DNA from: Geobacter sp.
GTDB taxonomy: Bacteria > Desulfobacterota > Desulfuromonadia > Geobacterales > Geobacteraceae
Assembly: GCA_027356255.1 (NCBI GenBank)
Contig: DAIEGL010000021.1
Location: 1 to 36,458, forward strand
Direction of reading: 5' to 3'
DNA: 36,458 bases
The position numbers and the translations under genes are program-made. Of this stretch, positions 7,504 to 16,595 are shown one piece after another. The notes below the pieces were generated by a model, which worked only from the letters and a program-made list of their open reading frames with translations, was not told the origin of the DNA and did not search any database. Each line of letters starts with the position of its first letter. The stretch's first letter is position 1.

Positions 7504-8669
7504 AGATCGCCCTTCCTTGCAAATCTGCTGTGCAACCAGCTGGTGAGGCCGGCGAGGAGTCCGTACAGGGGAATCCTCTTCTCGGATGCGGTTGTCTTGA
7601 ATAGGTAGATGCCCAGGGAGACAAAGAGGAGGTTGGGCGCCCAGGCCGCCAGCAGCGGACTCAGGAGACCCTTTTCCCCGAGGGCCTTCCCGGCGGAGAG
7701 GACGATGTAGTAGCAGAGGAGCAGTGCGATGCTCACGGTGAAGCCGGCTGCCTTGCCGGATCGCTGGTTCTGTATGCCGAGCGGCATGCCGACGAGGGCA
7801 AATATGAGACAGGCAAAGGGGAGCGAGAACCGGCGGTGATATTCCAGGCGCATGTCGCGCATCATCTTGGCGTCGAAACGGCCTGAAGCGAGGTTGGCGC
7901 GCAGCTCCGCAAGGGACATGTCCAGCTCGTTCCTGTTTACCGCCTGGCTGGCCTGGTTGAGGTTTATGTTCAGGTCGTAGCTCCTGAACTCCACCAGGCG
8001 GTAGCCCGTCTTTCCCTGCGTGCGATGGATGCTGCCGTTGTCGAGGCGCAGCCTGATCGACTTTGTCGCGGGATCTGAGTTTATTACGCCGCTCCGGGCG
8101 TAGATGGTTGACGGGTCGAGGGGGTCCCGTTCATCCTGAATGAGGATGCCGGTCATGGTCTGTTTGCGCTGGTTGTAGCGGTCGGTGTATATGACCATGC
8201 CGGGGAAGTCGTCGTTGAAGACCTTTTCCTTGATCCCTAGGGAGGCGCGGGCTTCCGCCACATCGACCAGGAGTTTTTTGAACGACGTGTTCCCCCATGG
8301 GACGGCATAAACGGTAATCAGGGCGCCGGCCAGGTAGGCAATGAGCGCAAAACAGAAGACCGGCGGGAGCATGCCGTAAAGGCTCACGCCGCAGGCTTTC
8401 ATCGCAGTGATCTCGCTGTCGCCGGAGAGCCTGCCGAAGGCGAGCAGGATCGCCAGGAGAAACGCCATGGGGATGGTAACGAGAAAAAACGACGGGAGGA
8501 GGTAGAGAACCATGCGTAGTACATCGGCAAGGGGGACGCCGTTTGACACTACCATGTCGGCCAGTCTCAGTATTCGCCCCATGAGGAGGGCAAAGGTGAA
8601 GGTGGCAACTCCCAGAAGGAACGGTGGCGGTATTTCCTTGAAAATATAGAGGTAGAGGGTTTTCTTCAT
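7500..8669 (-). CDS. lptF: LPS export ABC transporter permease LptF
   Basis: A 389-aa partner of LptG, same fold: N-terminal membrane helices (LYIFKEIPPPFLLGVATFTF), the coupling segment GDSEITAMKACGVSLYGML, a periplasmic beta-domain and C-terminal helices with CLIFALVGMPLGIQNQRSG. The frame is open six codons further (ATG 8687), but family members begin very close to the first helix, so MKKTLYLYIF at 8669 is preferred; neither start has a strong Shine-Dalgarno. The gene diverges from rpsB, and the 213-bp gap holds the rpsB promoter. I could not pick a convincing leftward promoter. Confidence 0.9.
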   Translation of the reverse strand: MKKTLYLYIFKEIPPPFLLGVATFTFALLMGRILRLADMVVSNGVPLADVLRMVLYLLPSFFLVTIPMAFLLAILLAFGRLSGDSEITAMKACGVSLYGMLPPVFCFALIAYLAGALITVYAVPWGNTSFKKLLVDVAEARASLGIKEKVFNDDFPGMVIYTDRYNQRKQTMTGILIQDERDPLDPSTIYARSGVINSDPATKSIRLRLDNGSIHRTQGKTGYRLVEFRSYDLNINLNQASQAVNRNELDMSLAELRANLASGRFDAKMMRDMRLEYHRRFSLPFACLIFALVGMPLGIQNQRSGKAAGFTVSIALLLCYYIVLSAGKALGEKGLLSPLLAAWAPNLLFVSLGIYLFKTTASEKRIPLYGLLAGLTSWLHSRFARKGDL

Positions 8670-8747
8670 TGCCTGGGCATGATACATGAGATGGCCGGTT
8701 AAGTAAAGGACGGCGGACGTGGACCGGCCTGCAGAGGCAAAATTGCC

Positions 8748-8776
8748 TTGCCAAGCGGCAGTTGTTGTGTTATATG
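8748..8776 (+). promoter_or_regulatory. Sigma-70 promoter of the rpsB cluster
   Basis: TTGCCA (8748-8753) and TATATG (8771-8776) are spaced by 17 nt, giving a start near 8783 and a leader of about 100 nt before rpsB. A palindromic GGCAA-AA-TTGCC (8736-8747) abuts the -35 box and could bind a regulator. Confidence 0.55.
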
Positions 8777-8809
8777 GTTTTGCTGTTCAAAATTCACACG
8801 CATCCTTTT

Positions 8810-8845
8810 TCACCGGTGGTGTCTGCCAGTCGCGGATTCCGGTGA
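8810..8845 (+). promoter_or_regulatory. Hairpin in the rpsB mRNA leader, candidate S2 autoregulatory element
   Basis: TCACCGG (8810-8816) pairs perfectly with CCGGTGA (8839-8845), enclosing 22 nt, in the leader of rpsB. S2 operons in other bacteria are regulated by their own leader RNA, so the position is suggestive. I cannot confirm membership in the known rpsB RNA family without a covariance search. Confidence 0.4.
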
Positions 8846-8882
8846 GCACGGGGAGGCGGAGGAAAAACCAAAGGAGAGTGCC

Positions 8883-9653
8883 ATGTCTAACATCACCATG
8901 AAGGAACTGCTGGAAGCCGGTGTCCATTTCGGACACCAGACCAAGAGATGGAACCCGAAGATGAAACCGTATATTTTCGGGGCGCGCAACGGGATTTACA
9001 TCATCGACCTGCAAAAAACGGTCAGGCTCTTCAAAAGTGCCTATAACTTCGTCGCAGATGCGGCCCAGGCCGGGGAGACCATGCTGTTCGTCGGGACCAA
9101 GAAGCAGGCGCAGGATTCCGTCTCCGAAGAGGCGCAGCGTTGCAGCATGTTTTATGTGAACGAGCGTTGGCTGGGCGGCATGCTCACCAACTTCAGCACG
9201 GTCAAGCAGAGTATCGACAGGCTCAAACGCCTGGATGCCATGTTTGCGGACGGCACCATCGAGGCTTATACCAAGAAAGAGGCCCTGCAACTGGAGAAGG
9301 AGCGCCAGAAGCTGGAGAAGACTCTTGGCGGCATAAAGGGGATGAACAAGCTTCCGGGCGTGCTGTTCGTCATCGACCCTAAAAACGAGGAGATCGCCGT
9401 CAGCGAGGCGAAGAAACTGGGCATTCCGGTGGTTGCCATCGTCGACACGAACTGCGACCCGGACAACATCGATTACGTGATCCCCGGCAATGACGATGCA
9501 ATCCGCGCCATCCGCCTCCTGACCAGCAAGGTGGCCGATGCCATGATCGAAGGTGGGCAGGCGCGCAACGCCAAGCTTCAGACGGACACCGAAGGGGCGG
9601 AATTCGCCGCTGAGGCCGAAGGGGTTGCCGAGGAAGTGGCCGGCGAGGCGTAA
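8883..9653 (+). CDS. rpsB: 30S ribosomal protein S2
   Basis: A 256-aa S2 of the small ribosomal subunit, where it bridges head and body. It opens with the hallmark [26 protein letters not shown] (quoted in part: [18 protein letters not shown]) and contains [23 protein letters not shown] and the C-terminal [20 protein letters not shown]. The tail is acidic and Ala/Glu-rich. The frame is open upstream, but AAGGAGAG (8871-8878) directly in front fixes ATG 8883. It is the first gene of the rpsB-tsf-pyrH-frr-uppS-cdsA-dxr-rseP-tsaB cluster, an order widely conserved in bacteria. Confidence 0.98.
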   Translation: MSNITMKELLEAGVHFGHQTKRWNPKMKPYIFGARNGIYIIDLQKTVRLFKSAYNFVADAAQAGETMLFVGTKKQAQDSVSEEAQRCSMFYVNERWLGGMLTNFSTVKQSIDRLKRLDAMFADGTIEAYTKKEALQLEKERQKLEKTLGGIKGMNKLPGVLFVIDPKNEEIAVSEAKKLGIPVVAIVDTNCDPDNIDYVIPGNDDAIRAIRLLTSKVADAMIEGGQARNAKLQTDTEGAEFAAEAEGVAEEVAGEA

Positions 9654-9737
9654 GGTCCCGGCGCAACCGAATTTCCGTTTCGATAATAAAAATAAAGAAA
9701 GACGGCCGACAGTGCCGGTCGTTTGCGGAGGATAAAC

Positions 9738-10388
9738 GTGAGCATAACAGCAGCGCAAGTAAATGAACTGAGAAAAGCTACCGGCGCAGGCCTCATGGAC
9801 TGCAAGAAGGCTCTGACGGAAACCGGCGGGGACCACGAGAAGGCGGTTGACTATCTGCGCAAGAAGGGTCTGGCTGCCGCTTCCAAGAAGGCGGGCCGGG
9901 CTGCAACCGAAGGACTGGTCGGCTCTTACATACATGCAGGCGGAAAGATAGGCGTACTGGTCGAGGTGAACTGCGAGACCGACTTCGTCGCCAAGAATGA
10001 AAATTTCCAGGCGTTCGTCAAGGATATCGCCATGCATATCGCCGCGGCTTCCCCTCTTTATGTGCGTCGCGAAGAGGTTGATCCGGCCGTGCTTGAGCGC
10101 GAAAAGTCAATCTACCGGGAAAAAGCCAAGGAAAGCGGCAAGCCCGACAACATCGTGGAGAAAATCATCGAGGGGCAGGTCAACAAGTTTTATGCCGACA
10201 TCTGCCTCCTTGAGCAGTCGTTTGTCAAGGACCCGGATAAAACGGTGCAGACCTACCTGAACGAAACCATCGCCTCCATCGGCGAAAATATCAGTATCCG
10301 CCGCTTTGCCAAGTTCACCCTCGGCGAGGGGCTGGCAAAGAAAGAGAGCGACTTTGCGGCAGAAGTCGCAGCCGCTGCCGGCGTGTAA
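9738..10388 (+). CDS. tsf: Elongation factor Ts
   Basis: A 216-aa nucleotide exchange factor for EF-Tu. The N-terminal UBA-like domain contains the signature [18 protein letters not shown], and the core has [19 protein letters not shown], the EF-Tu-contacting TDFV motif. The length matches the short form of EF-Ts; the E. coli protein is about 280 aa. GGAGG (9727-9731) six bases before GTG 9738 defines the start. The 84-nt gap after rpsB has no clear terminator, so the two are probably co-transcribed. A strong terminator follows. Confidence 0.97.
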   Translation: MSITAAQVNELRKATGAGLMDCKKALTETGGDHEKAVDYLRKKGLAAASKKAGRAATEGLVGSYIHAGGKIGVLVEVNCETDFVAKNENFQAFVKDIAMHIAAASPLYVRREEVDPAVLEREKSIYREKAKESGKPDNIVEKIIEGQVNKFYADICLLEQSFVKDPDKTVQTYLNETIASIGENISIRRFAKFTLGEGLAKKESDFAAEVAAAAGV

Positions 10389-10400
10389 CGGACAAGAGGG

Positions 10401-10432
10401 AGCCGGCCATGTTACATGGTCGGCTTTTTTTT
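10401..10432 (+). terminator. Rho-independent terminator after tsf
   Basis: AGCCGGCCATG, a TTA loop and CATGGTCGGCT pair over 11 bp (one G-T), followed by eight T. This is the clearest terminator in the window. As pyrH begins only 61 nt later, it must be leaky or pyrH needs its own promoter. A weak candidate is TTAACA (10451-10456) with TATGCA 16 nt downstream. Confidence 0.85.
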
Positions 10433-10481
10433 CGTCGAGTGCCCGAACCATTAACATTAACCAAGTCGAAAATATGCATAA

Positions 10482-11213
<732 letters not shown>

Positions 11214-11214
11214 C

Positions 11215-11772
11215 ATGACGAAAGCCGTCATCAGCAACATGGGCGCCCATATGGACAAGACCATAGACGCACTGCGCAAGGAGTACCAGAAGGTCCGCAC
11301 CGGCCGGGCCAGCACCGGGCTCCTGGACGAGATCCGGGTCGACTTCTACGGGACCCCAACGCCTATCAACCAGGTGGCGACCCTCGCCGTTCCCGAACCG
11401 CGCACCATCACCTTGCAACCGTGGGACGCAAAGATGATCCCGTTGATCGAGAAGGCGATCATGAACGCCAACCTCGGGCTTACCCCAGCCAATGACGGCA
11501 AGGTGATCCGGCTCAATCTCCCCCCCCTCACCGAGGAGAGGCGCAAAGATATCGTCAAGCAGCTCAAGAAGCTGGCTGAAGACGCAAAGGTCGCGGTCAG
11601 GAACATCCGCCGCGACGCCATAGACGAACTGAAGAAGCAGGAAAAGGAGAAGAAGATCTCGGAAGACGACCTGAAGCGCGCGGAGAAAGAGGTCCAGGAT
11701 GTGACCAACAGCCATGTCGCCAAGATCGACGAAGTCTGTCTTCACAAGGAAAAAGAGGTCATGGAAGTCTGA
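11215..11772 (+). CDS. frr: Ribosome recycling factor
   Basis: A 185-aa factor, the standard length, that splits post-termination ribosomes together with EF-G. The N terminus carries the family signature [21 protein letters not shown] and later [20 protein letters not shown] (shortened). The C-terminal half is the long charged three-helix bundle, EEKKIS-type, ending in [19 protein letters not shown] within the end of pyrH is its ribosome binding site. A terminator-like hairpin follows, so expression of uppS onward may be reduced or driven by a separate promoter. Confidence 0.97.
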   Translation: MTKAVISNMGAHMDKTIDALRKEYQKVRTGRASTGLLDEIRVDFYGTPTPINQVATLAVPEPRTITLQPWDAKMIPLIEKAIMNANLGLTPANDGKVIRLNLPPLTEERRKDIVKQLKKLAEDAKVAVRNIRRDAIDELKKQEKEKKISEDDLKRAEKEVQDVTNSHVAKIDEVCLHKEKEVMEV

Positions 11773-11785
11773 TGTATCCTAACCG

Positions 11786-11822
11786 GCGGGGGGCGGCGAC
11801 GCGTCCCCCGCTCCTATTTTTT
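11786..11822 (+). terminator. Terminator-like hairpin after frr
   Basis: GCGGGGG (11786-11792) pairs with CCCCCGC (11805-11811), followed by TCCTA and a run of six T. It lies 14 nt after the frr stop. Confidence 0.65.
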
Positions 11823-11850
11823 GCTTGCGAACTCCTTGTATTTAAGGTTA

Positions 11851-11882
11851 TATAATTTGCCCCTTCGTTCAGGGGATTTTTT
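11851..11882 (+). promoter_or_regulatory. TATAAT box overlapping a second small hairpin before uppS
   Basis: A perfect TATAAT (11851-11856) is followed by CCCCT-tcgttc-AGGGG (11860-11875) and a T-rich tract. The best -35 match, TTGCGA (11825-11830), is 20 nt away, which is too far, so promoter status is doubtful. The hairpin with ATTTTTT could instead be a second terminator. The two readings cannot be separated by eye. Confidence 0.3.
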
Positions 11883-11947
11883 GTTTTCAGGGGTGGCGAC
11901 CCCGCTCCGATCCGGCAGCGGGGACATGAGGCTGTCTCAGGGGCGAT

Positions 11948-12706
11948 ATGGACAAATTATCAAAAGAGAATCTGCCGCGTCACCTGGCCGTGATCATGGA
12001 CGGCAACGGCCGGTGGGCGAAGCAGCGGATGTTGCGGCGGATCGTCGGTCATCAGAAGGGGGTGGAGACCGTCCGGCTGATCGTCGAAGAATGTTCCCGG
12101 CTGGGCATAGCTTACCTCACCCTTTTCGCCTTTTCCGCGGAAAACTGGCTCCGGCCCAAGACCGAAGTGAAGGCGCTCATGGCACTTCTGAAGAAGTACA
12201 TCAGGTCTGAGATCGCACGGATGATGCAGAACAATATCCGGTTCAACGTCATCGGCGACCGTGGGGAGCTGCCGGCGGACATCAACCGGGAGATCGACGA
12301 GGCGATCGCACGCACCTCGGGCAACAGCGGCATGCTCCTGACCCTGGCCCTTTCCTACGGAGCGCGGCAGGAGATCGTCCATGCCGCGCGGCAGATCGCG
12401 ATCGATGCGGCGTCGGGAAAGATTACTGCTGACAGCATCGATGAGGAGCTCTTCTCTGATTACCTTTACACCGACCGGATTCCCGAACCCGATTTCCTCA
12501 TCAGGACCAGCGGCGAAATGCGGATCAGTAACTTTCTCCTCTGGCAGCTCGCCTATACGGAGCTCTATTTCACCGATGTGAACTGGCCGGATTTCGACAG
12601 AAACGAACTTGCCAAGGCATTCCGGGATTACCAGGCCAGGGAGCGCAGATTCGGCAAGACCAGCGATCAGCTGCGGGTGAGCGGGGCGGACGCCCGCCGC
12701 CCCTGA
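11948..12706 (+). CDS. uppS: Undecaprenyl diphosphate synthase (isoprenyl transferase)
   Basis: A 252-aa cis-prenyltransferase that makes the C55 lipid carrier for peptidoglycan and O-antigen. Signatures: HLAVIMDGNGRWAKQR (the catalytic Asp and diphosphate-binding region), FAFSAENWLRP, and near the C terminus FLIRTSGEMRISNFLLWQ with the RxSGExRxSNFL motif. GGGCGAT lies before the ATG. Placed between frr and cdsA, as in many proteobacteria. The cytosolic product uses farnesyl and isopentenyl diphosphates, which ultimately derive from the dxr pathway encoded two genes downstream. Confidence 0.97.
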   Translation: MDKLSKENLPRHLAVIMDGNGRWAKQRMLRRIVGHQKGVETVRLIVEECSRLGIAYLTLFAFSAENWLRPKTEVKALMALLKKYIRSEIARMMQNNIRFNVIGDRGELPADINREIDEAIARTSGNSGMLLTLALSYGARQEIVHAARQIAIDAASGKITADSIDEELFSDYLYTDRIPEPDFLIRTSGEMRISNFLLWQLAYTELYFTDVNWPDFDRNELAKAFRDYQARERRFGKTSDQLRVSGADARRP

Positions 12707-12747
12707 GCCGATATCCATAACGCCATCAATCCATCCAGGAGTATCCC

Positions 12748-13539
12748 ATCAAACGATTAGCAACGGCGATAATTGTCTTACCCCTCCTGATCCTCTTCTT
12801 TCTCAGGGCGAGTCATGCCTTCTTCACCGCCTTCATACTGTTCCTGATCTTTCTGGGACTCTGCGAATTCTACCGGATGGCCCTGCCGGAGCGCAGGCTG
12901 GAAGGCTGGATCGCCGCCGTGGCCGGCACGTTCCTGCCGCTCCTGTATATCGCTCCCCTTCCGTACGGCATGCCGCTCGGGCTTACCTCCCTGGTCATAT
13001 CCTTTTCCCTCCTCTTTCTCTTCCGAATCAGGGATATCCGGCGGGCCGCGGGCGAGGTTGCGCTTGTCCTCATGGGCTTTCTGTATGTTCCGCTCCTCCT
13101 CGGGCACCTGGTTCTCCTGCACGGCCTCCCTGCCGGCGTGCAGTGGATTTTCCTCATGATGGTGATCGTCATGGCAGGAGACAGTACCGCTTATTACGTC
13201 GGCTCCACCCTGGGAAGGACGAAGCTCTACCCGGCCGTCAGTCCCAACAAGAGCGTAGAGGGCGCGCTCGGCGGACTGGCGGGTAGTGTCGTCGGCGCTC
13301 TGATCGCCAGGGCGACTTTTTTCCCGATGCTTACGGTCGTGGACTGCGTGGCTACGGCCCTCCTGCTCGGCCTGCTCGGTCAGCTGGGCGATCTTTTCGA
13401 ATCGCTTCTGAAGCGGAGCTGCGGAGTTAAGGATTCCGGCACCATAGTTCCCGGGCATGGCGGGATACTCGACCGTCTCGACAGCATCCTCTTTGCCGCG
13501 CCTGCGGCGTTTTACTATGCCTATTTCGTTTTCAAGTGA
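12748..13539 (+). CDS. cdsA: Phosphatidate cytidylyltransferase, apparently starting at ATC
   Basis: Makes CDP-diacylglycerol from phosphatidate and CTP, the precursor used by pssA at the window end. A multi-pass membrane protein of 263 aa carrying the complete family signature near residues 222-245: KRSCGVKDSGTIVPGHGG then ILDRLDS. Codons from 12748 read (start)KRLATAIIVLPLLILFFL, the normal first helix of CdsA, and an ideal AGGAG (12737-12741) stands 6 nt before codon ATC at 12748. Between that and the upstream in-frame stop at 12718 there is no ATG, GTG or TTG. The first in-frame ATG is 12877, which would delete about 43 residues and the first membrane helix. So either ATC is used, or a base differs from the true sequence (ATG to ATC). 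Function is certain; the start is the puzzle. Confidence 0.92.
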   Translation: MKRLATAIIVLPLLILFFLRASHAFFTAFILFLIFLGLCEFYRMALPERRLEGWIAAVAGTFLPLLYIAPLPYGMPLGLTSLVISFSLLFLFRIRDIRRAAGEVALVLMGFLYVPLLLGHLVLLHGLPAGVQWIFLMMVIVMAGDSTAYYVGSTLGRTKLYPAVSPNKSVEGALGGLAGSVVGALIARATFFPMLTVVDCVATALLLGLLGQLGDLFESLLKRSCGVKDSGTIVPGHGGILDRLDSILFAAPAAFYYAYFVFK

Positions 13540-13613
13540 AGAATGAGCGGTGCGCGAGGCGTGAGAGGCTGTGAAGCCGTTTCCGCCCACCCGTAACGCT
13601 CCCGGAGGGTAAC

Positions 13614-14774
13614 ATGAAAAAGCTTGCCATACTCGGTTCCACCGGCTCCATCGGGGTCAGCACCCTGGATATCGTTGCGGCCCATCCCGATAAATTTCAG
13701 GTGGTCGCGCTTACCGGAGGGGGGAACCTGGAGCTTTTGAAAAAGCAGATCGAGGCGTTTTCCCCCCAGGTTGTGGCGGTCCTGAACGGGGAGCTTGCGC
13801 AGAAATTGCGGCGGATGCTGCCGGCGAATGGGCCTGAGATCCTCCATGGCGTCGAGGGGATGATCGCGGCCGCAACCGCCGCTGACGCCGAGATGGTGGT
13901 CGCGGCGATCGTCGGTGCCGCCGGTCTGGTGCCGACCGCTGCCGCCATAAAGGCGGGGAAGGATATCGCCCTGGCCAACAAGGAGACCCTGGTCACTGCC
14001 GGTCGCCTGGTCATGGATATGGTCAACGAGCGCGGGGTGAAGCTCTATCCGGTGGACAGCGAGCACAGTGCGGTTTTCCAGTCACTACATGGACACCGGA
14101 TGGCGGATGTGAGCAGGGTCATTCTCACCGCATCGGGGGGGCCGTTTTTTACCTGGTCCGCGGAGAGGCTGGCGCAGGTCACGGTGAGTGATGCGCTCAA
14201 CCATCCCAACTGGAGCATGGGGCAGAAGATCACCATCGATTCTGCCACGATGATGAACAAAGGGCTGGAGGTCATCGAAGCGCGGTGGCTCTTCGACGTG
14301 CCGGCGGAGAAAATTGCGGTCAACATCCATCCCCAGAGTATCGTCCATTCCATGGTAGAATATGTAGATGGCTGTGTCATGGCGCAGCTGGGAGTGCCGG
14401 ACATGAAGGCCCCCATCGCCTATGCCCTTACCTATCCAGGCCGGGTGCCTACCGGCGTGAAGCCGCTCGATCTGACGGCTCTTTCGGGTCTTACGTTCTT
14501 CAATCCCGACTTCAGCCGCTTTCCGGCACTCAAGCTGGCGTACCGGGCGCTTGAAGACGGGGAGAGCATGCCGACGGTCATGAATGCCGCCAACGAGGTT
14601 GCCGTCGGTGCGTTCCTCAGCGGGGGAATCAGATTTACCGCCATTGCCGAGGCTATCGAGAAGACCATGGATCTGCATCAGCCCCACCTCCTCAACTCCA
14701 TCGAGGAAGTGCTCTTCGTGGATCGGTGGGGGAGAGAGAAATGCCGGGAGCTGCTGGGAATCGCCAACCCGTAA
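13614..14774 (+). CDS. dxr: 1-deoxy-D-xylulose-5-phosphate reductoisomerase
   Basis: A 386-aa NADPH-dependent enzyme of the MEP isoprenoid pathway that converts DXP to MEP. The N-terminal nucleotide-binding motif is [18 protein letters not shown]. The metal and substrate sites are in [18 protein letters not shown] and the [18 protein letters not shown] stretch. Length is typical. GGAGGG lies just before the ATG. The 74-nt gap after cdsA has no clear terminator. It feeds uppS and ispB products in the same window. Confidence 0.98.
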   Translation: MKKLAILGSTGSIGVSTLDIVAAHPDKFQVVALTGGGNLELLKKQIEAFSPQVVAVLNGELAQKLRRMLPANGPEILHGVEGMIAAATAADAEMVVAAIVGAAGLVPTAAAIKAGKDIALANKETLVTAGRLVMDMVNERGVKLYPVDSEHSAVFQSLHGHRMADVSRVILTASGGPFFTWSAERLAQVTVSDALNHPNWSMGQKITIDSATMMNKGLEVIEARWLFDVPAEKIAVNIHPQSIVHSMVEYVDGCVMAQLGVPDMKAPIAYALTYPGRVPTGVKPLDLTALSGLTFFNPDFSRFPALKLAYRALEDGESMPTVMNAANEVAVGAFLSGGIRFTAIAEAIEKTMDLHQPHLLNSIEEVLFVDRWGREKCRELLGIANP

Positions 14775-14787
14775 GACGCGAATCGTG

Positions 14788-14804
14788 AGCAGTGGATCAC
14801 TGCT
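14788..14804 (+). other. Perfect small hairpin between dxr and rseP
   Basis: AGCAGTG-gat-CACTGCT gives a 7-bp stem with a 3-nt loop, 13 nt after the dxr stop and 21 nt before rseP. There is no T-run, so it is more likely an mRNA-stability or processing element than a terminator. Confidence 0.45.
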
Positions 14805-14825
14805 TGCGGTCAAAAGAGGAATCTT

Positions 14826-15893
14826 ATGCTGAGCATAGTATCCGCAATCATCGCCCTCGGGGCGCTCATCTTCATTCACGAACTGGGTCATTTCCTCTTT
14901 GCCAAGATGTTCGGGGTGGGGGTCGAGAAGTTTTCGCTGGGGTTCGGTCCCAAGGTCGTCGGGAAAAAGGTTGGAGAGACGGAATACCTCCTCTCCGCGT
15001 TCCCGCTGGGCGGCTATGTGAAGATGATCGGAGAAAATGACGGCGCCGACCTGTCGGAATCGGACAAGGGGCGCTCCTTTGCGGAAAAGCCTCCTCTTAA
15101 GCGGATCGCCATCGTTGCGGCCGGACCGGTGTTCAATCTCTTCTTTGCCTGGTTCATCTTCATCGTGTTGTACATGGTGGGGGTCCCCGCGGCCACCACC
15201 AAGATCGGCGAGGTCGTGAAGGAAAAGCCCGCCGCCCGCGCCGGCCTCATGGCCAACGATGTCGTGACCGCCATCAACGGAAAGCCGGTCAACCGCTGGG
15301 ACGAACTCGCGAAAACCATTGCCGAAGGGAAGGGGCAGCCGGTCGAGTTGCAGGTCAAAAGGGGGACGGCCACCCTCGTTTTCCGGATCGTGCCGGAAAG
15401 CCGGACGGCAAAAAACCTCCTTGGCGAAACCGTCACCTCCCCGGTCCTGGGGGTCGTATCGGCCGGCGAGACGGTCATCGACCGTTTTGGTCCCCTGGAT
15501 GCCCTCGTCAGGGGGAGCGCCCAGACTTGGAACGTCATCAGGATAACGGCCCTCTCGCTGGTGAAGCTCGTGGAACGCGCCATTCCGCTGAATACCATCG
15601 GCGGCCCCATCATGATCGTCAAGATGGCCGGACAGCAGGCTGCGGAGGGGGGTGTCAGCTTTCTCGCCTTCGTGGCGCTCCTTTCCGTCAACCTGGGGGT
15701 ACTGAACATCCTCCCGGTGCCGATCCTTGACGGCGGGCACCTCTTCTTCTATCTGTGGGAGCTCGTATTCAGAAGGCCGGTCAGCCAGAAAGCCAGGGAG
15801 ATCGCCCAGCAGGTTGGCCTTGTGCTCCTCATCGGCCTGATGATCCTGGCATTCTACAACGATATCGCCCGTTATCTGATCGGCCAACGGTAA
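14826..15893 (+). CDS. rseP: RIP (site-2) zinc metalloprotease RseP
   Basis: A 355-aa intramembrane protease that cleaves anti-sigma factors and leftover signal peptides. The zinc motif HELGHFLFAK lies in the first membrane helix (residues about 19-28), and the third ligand motif NILPVPILDGGHL near 294-306 in a later helix. A single PDZ domain lies between them (IGEVVKEKPAARAGLMANDV region); E. coli RseP has two, so this is the common short form. Start at ATG 14826 behind AGAGGAAT. Fifteen nt separate it from tsaB. Confidence 0.96.
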   Translation: MLSIVSAIIALGALIFIHELGHFLFAKMFGVGVEKFSLGFGPKVVGKKVGETEYLLSAFPLGGYVKMIGENDGADLSESDKGRSFAEKPPLKRIAIVAAGPVFNLFFAWFIFIVLYMVGVPAATTKIGEVVKEKPAARAGLMANDVVTAINGKPVNRWDELAKTIAEGKGQPVELQVKRGTATLVFRIVPESRTAKNLLGETVTSPVLGVVSAGETVIDRFGPLDALVRGSAQTWNVIRITALSLVKLVERAIPLNTIGGPIMIVKMAGQQAAEGGVSFLAFVALLSVNLGVLNILPVPILDGGHLFFYLWELVFRRPVSQKAREIAQQVGLVLLIGLMILAFYNDIARYLIGQR

Positions 15894-15908
15894 ATAAGAG
15901 GCGACACT

Positions 15909-16595
15909 TTGAAGCTCCTCACCATTGACACCTCCACCAATACCTGCAGCGTGGCCCTCACCCTGGGCGACCGGTTGGCCGGCGAATATCTTGTCGATCT
16001 GGACAGAACGCTCACCAACCGGCTTTTGTCCTGTGTGCATATGCTCCTGACCGATGCAGGGCTGGCAGTGGCCGACCTGGACGCCTTGGGGGTCGCGCTC
16101 GGTCCCGGTTCGTTCACCGGCGTCAGGGTCGGCGTGGCGACCGTCAAGGGGCTGGCGCTGGCGGCCGTCAAGCCGGTGGTAGGCTTTTCCTCCCTGGCCA
16201 TGCTCGCCATGAACCTCCCCTGGAGCTCCTCCCCCGTGTGCGCCATGTTTGACGCGAGGAAAAAAGAGGTCTATGCGGGGCTCTATAGCTGCCGCACCCT
16301 TCCCGTGCCTCTCATGGAGGATGCGGTGCTGCCGCCGTCAGACCTCCTGAATAAAATCAACGCCCCCACCATCTTCGTCGGTGAAGGGGCGGTCAGGTAT
16401 CGCGACCTCATCACCTCTTCCCTGGGGGAGAGGGCGCTCTTTGCTCCATGGAGTCTCAACCAGCCGCGGGCCTCCGCCGGTGCCCTCCTTGCGGCGGAAG
16501 CCCTTGCCAAAGGGGAAACGATATCCCTCGCCGATCTCAATCCCGCCTATATCAGACCTTCTGAAGCGGAACTGGCGAAGCTCGCCTCCAGGTAA
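15909..16595 (+). CDS. tsaB: tRNA t6A biosynthesis protein TsaB
   Basis: A 228-aa member of the ASKHA fold, the non-catalytic partner of TsaD in forming threonylcarbamoyl-adenosine at tRNA position 37. The N-terminal phosphate motif is LTIDTSTNTCSVALT, and the segment ALGPGSFTGVRVGVATVKGL is diagnostic. The start is TTG at 15909, with AAGAGGCG upstream; no better start exists since the conserved fold begins at once. It is the last gene of the rpsB cluster. The 355-nt region after it separates this block from the cytochrome module. Confidence 0.94.
   Translation: MKLLTIDTSTNTCSVALTLGDRLAGEYLVDLDRTLTNRLLSCVHMLLTDAGLAVADLDALGVALGPGSFTGVRVGVATVKGLALAAVKPVVGFSSLAMLAMNLPWSSSPVCAMFDARKKEVYAGLYSCRTLPVPLMEDAVLPPSDLLNKINAPTIFVGEGAVRYRDLITSSLGERALFAPWSLNQPRASAGALLAAEALAKGETISLADLNPAYIRPSEAELAKLASR

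Noticed and set aside
11821-12210. A 129-codon plus-strand frame overlapping the start of uppS
   Set aside because: It is a different frame of the uppS coding region with no motif or ribosome binding site; UppS is unambiguous.
12877-13539. cdsA starting at the first in-frame ATG
   Set aside because: It would delete the first membrane helix, and there is no ribosome binding site before it, while AGGAG lies six bases before 12748.
14085-16040. A 651-codon minus-strand frame opposite dxr, rseP and the start of tsaB
   Set aside because: It spans three well-identified plus-strand genes and reads as a His/Asp/Arg-rich shadow without motifs.
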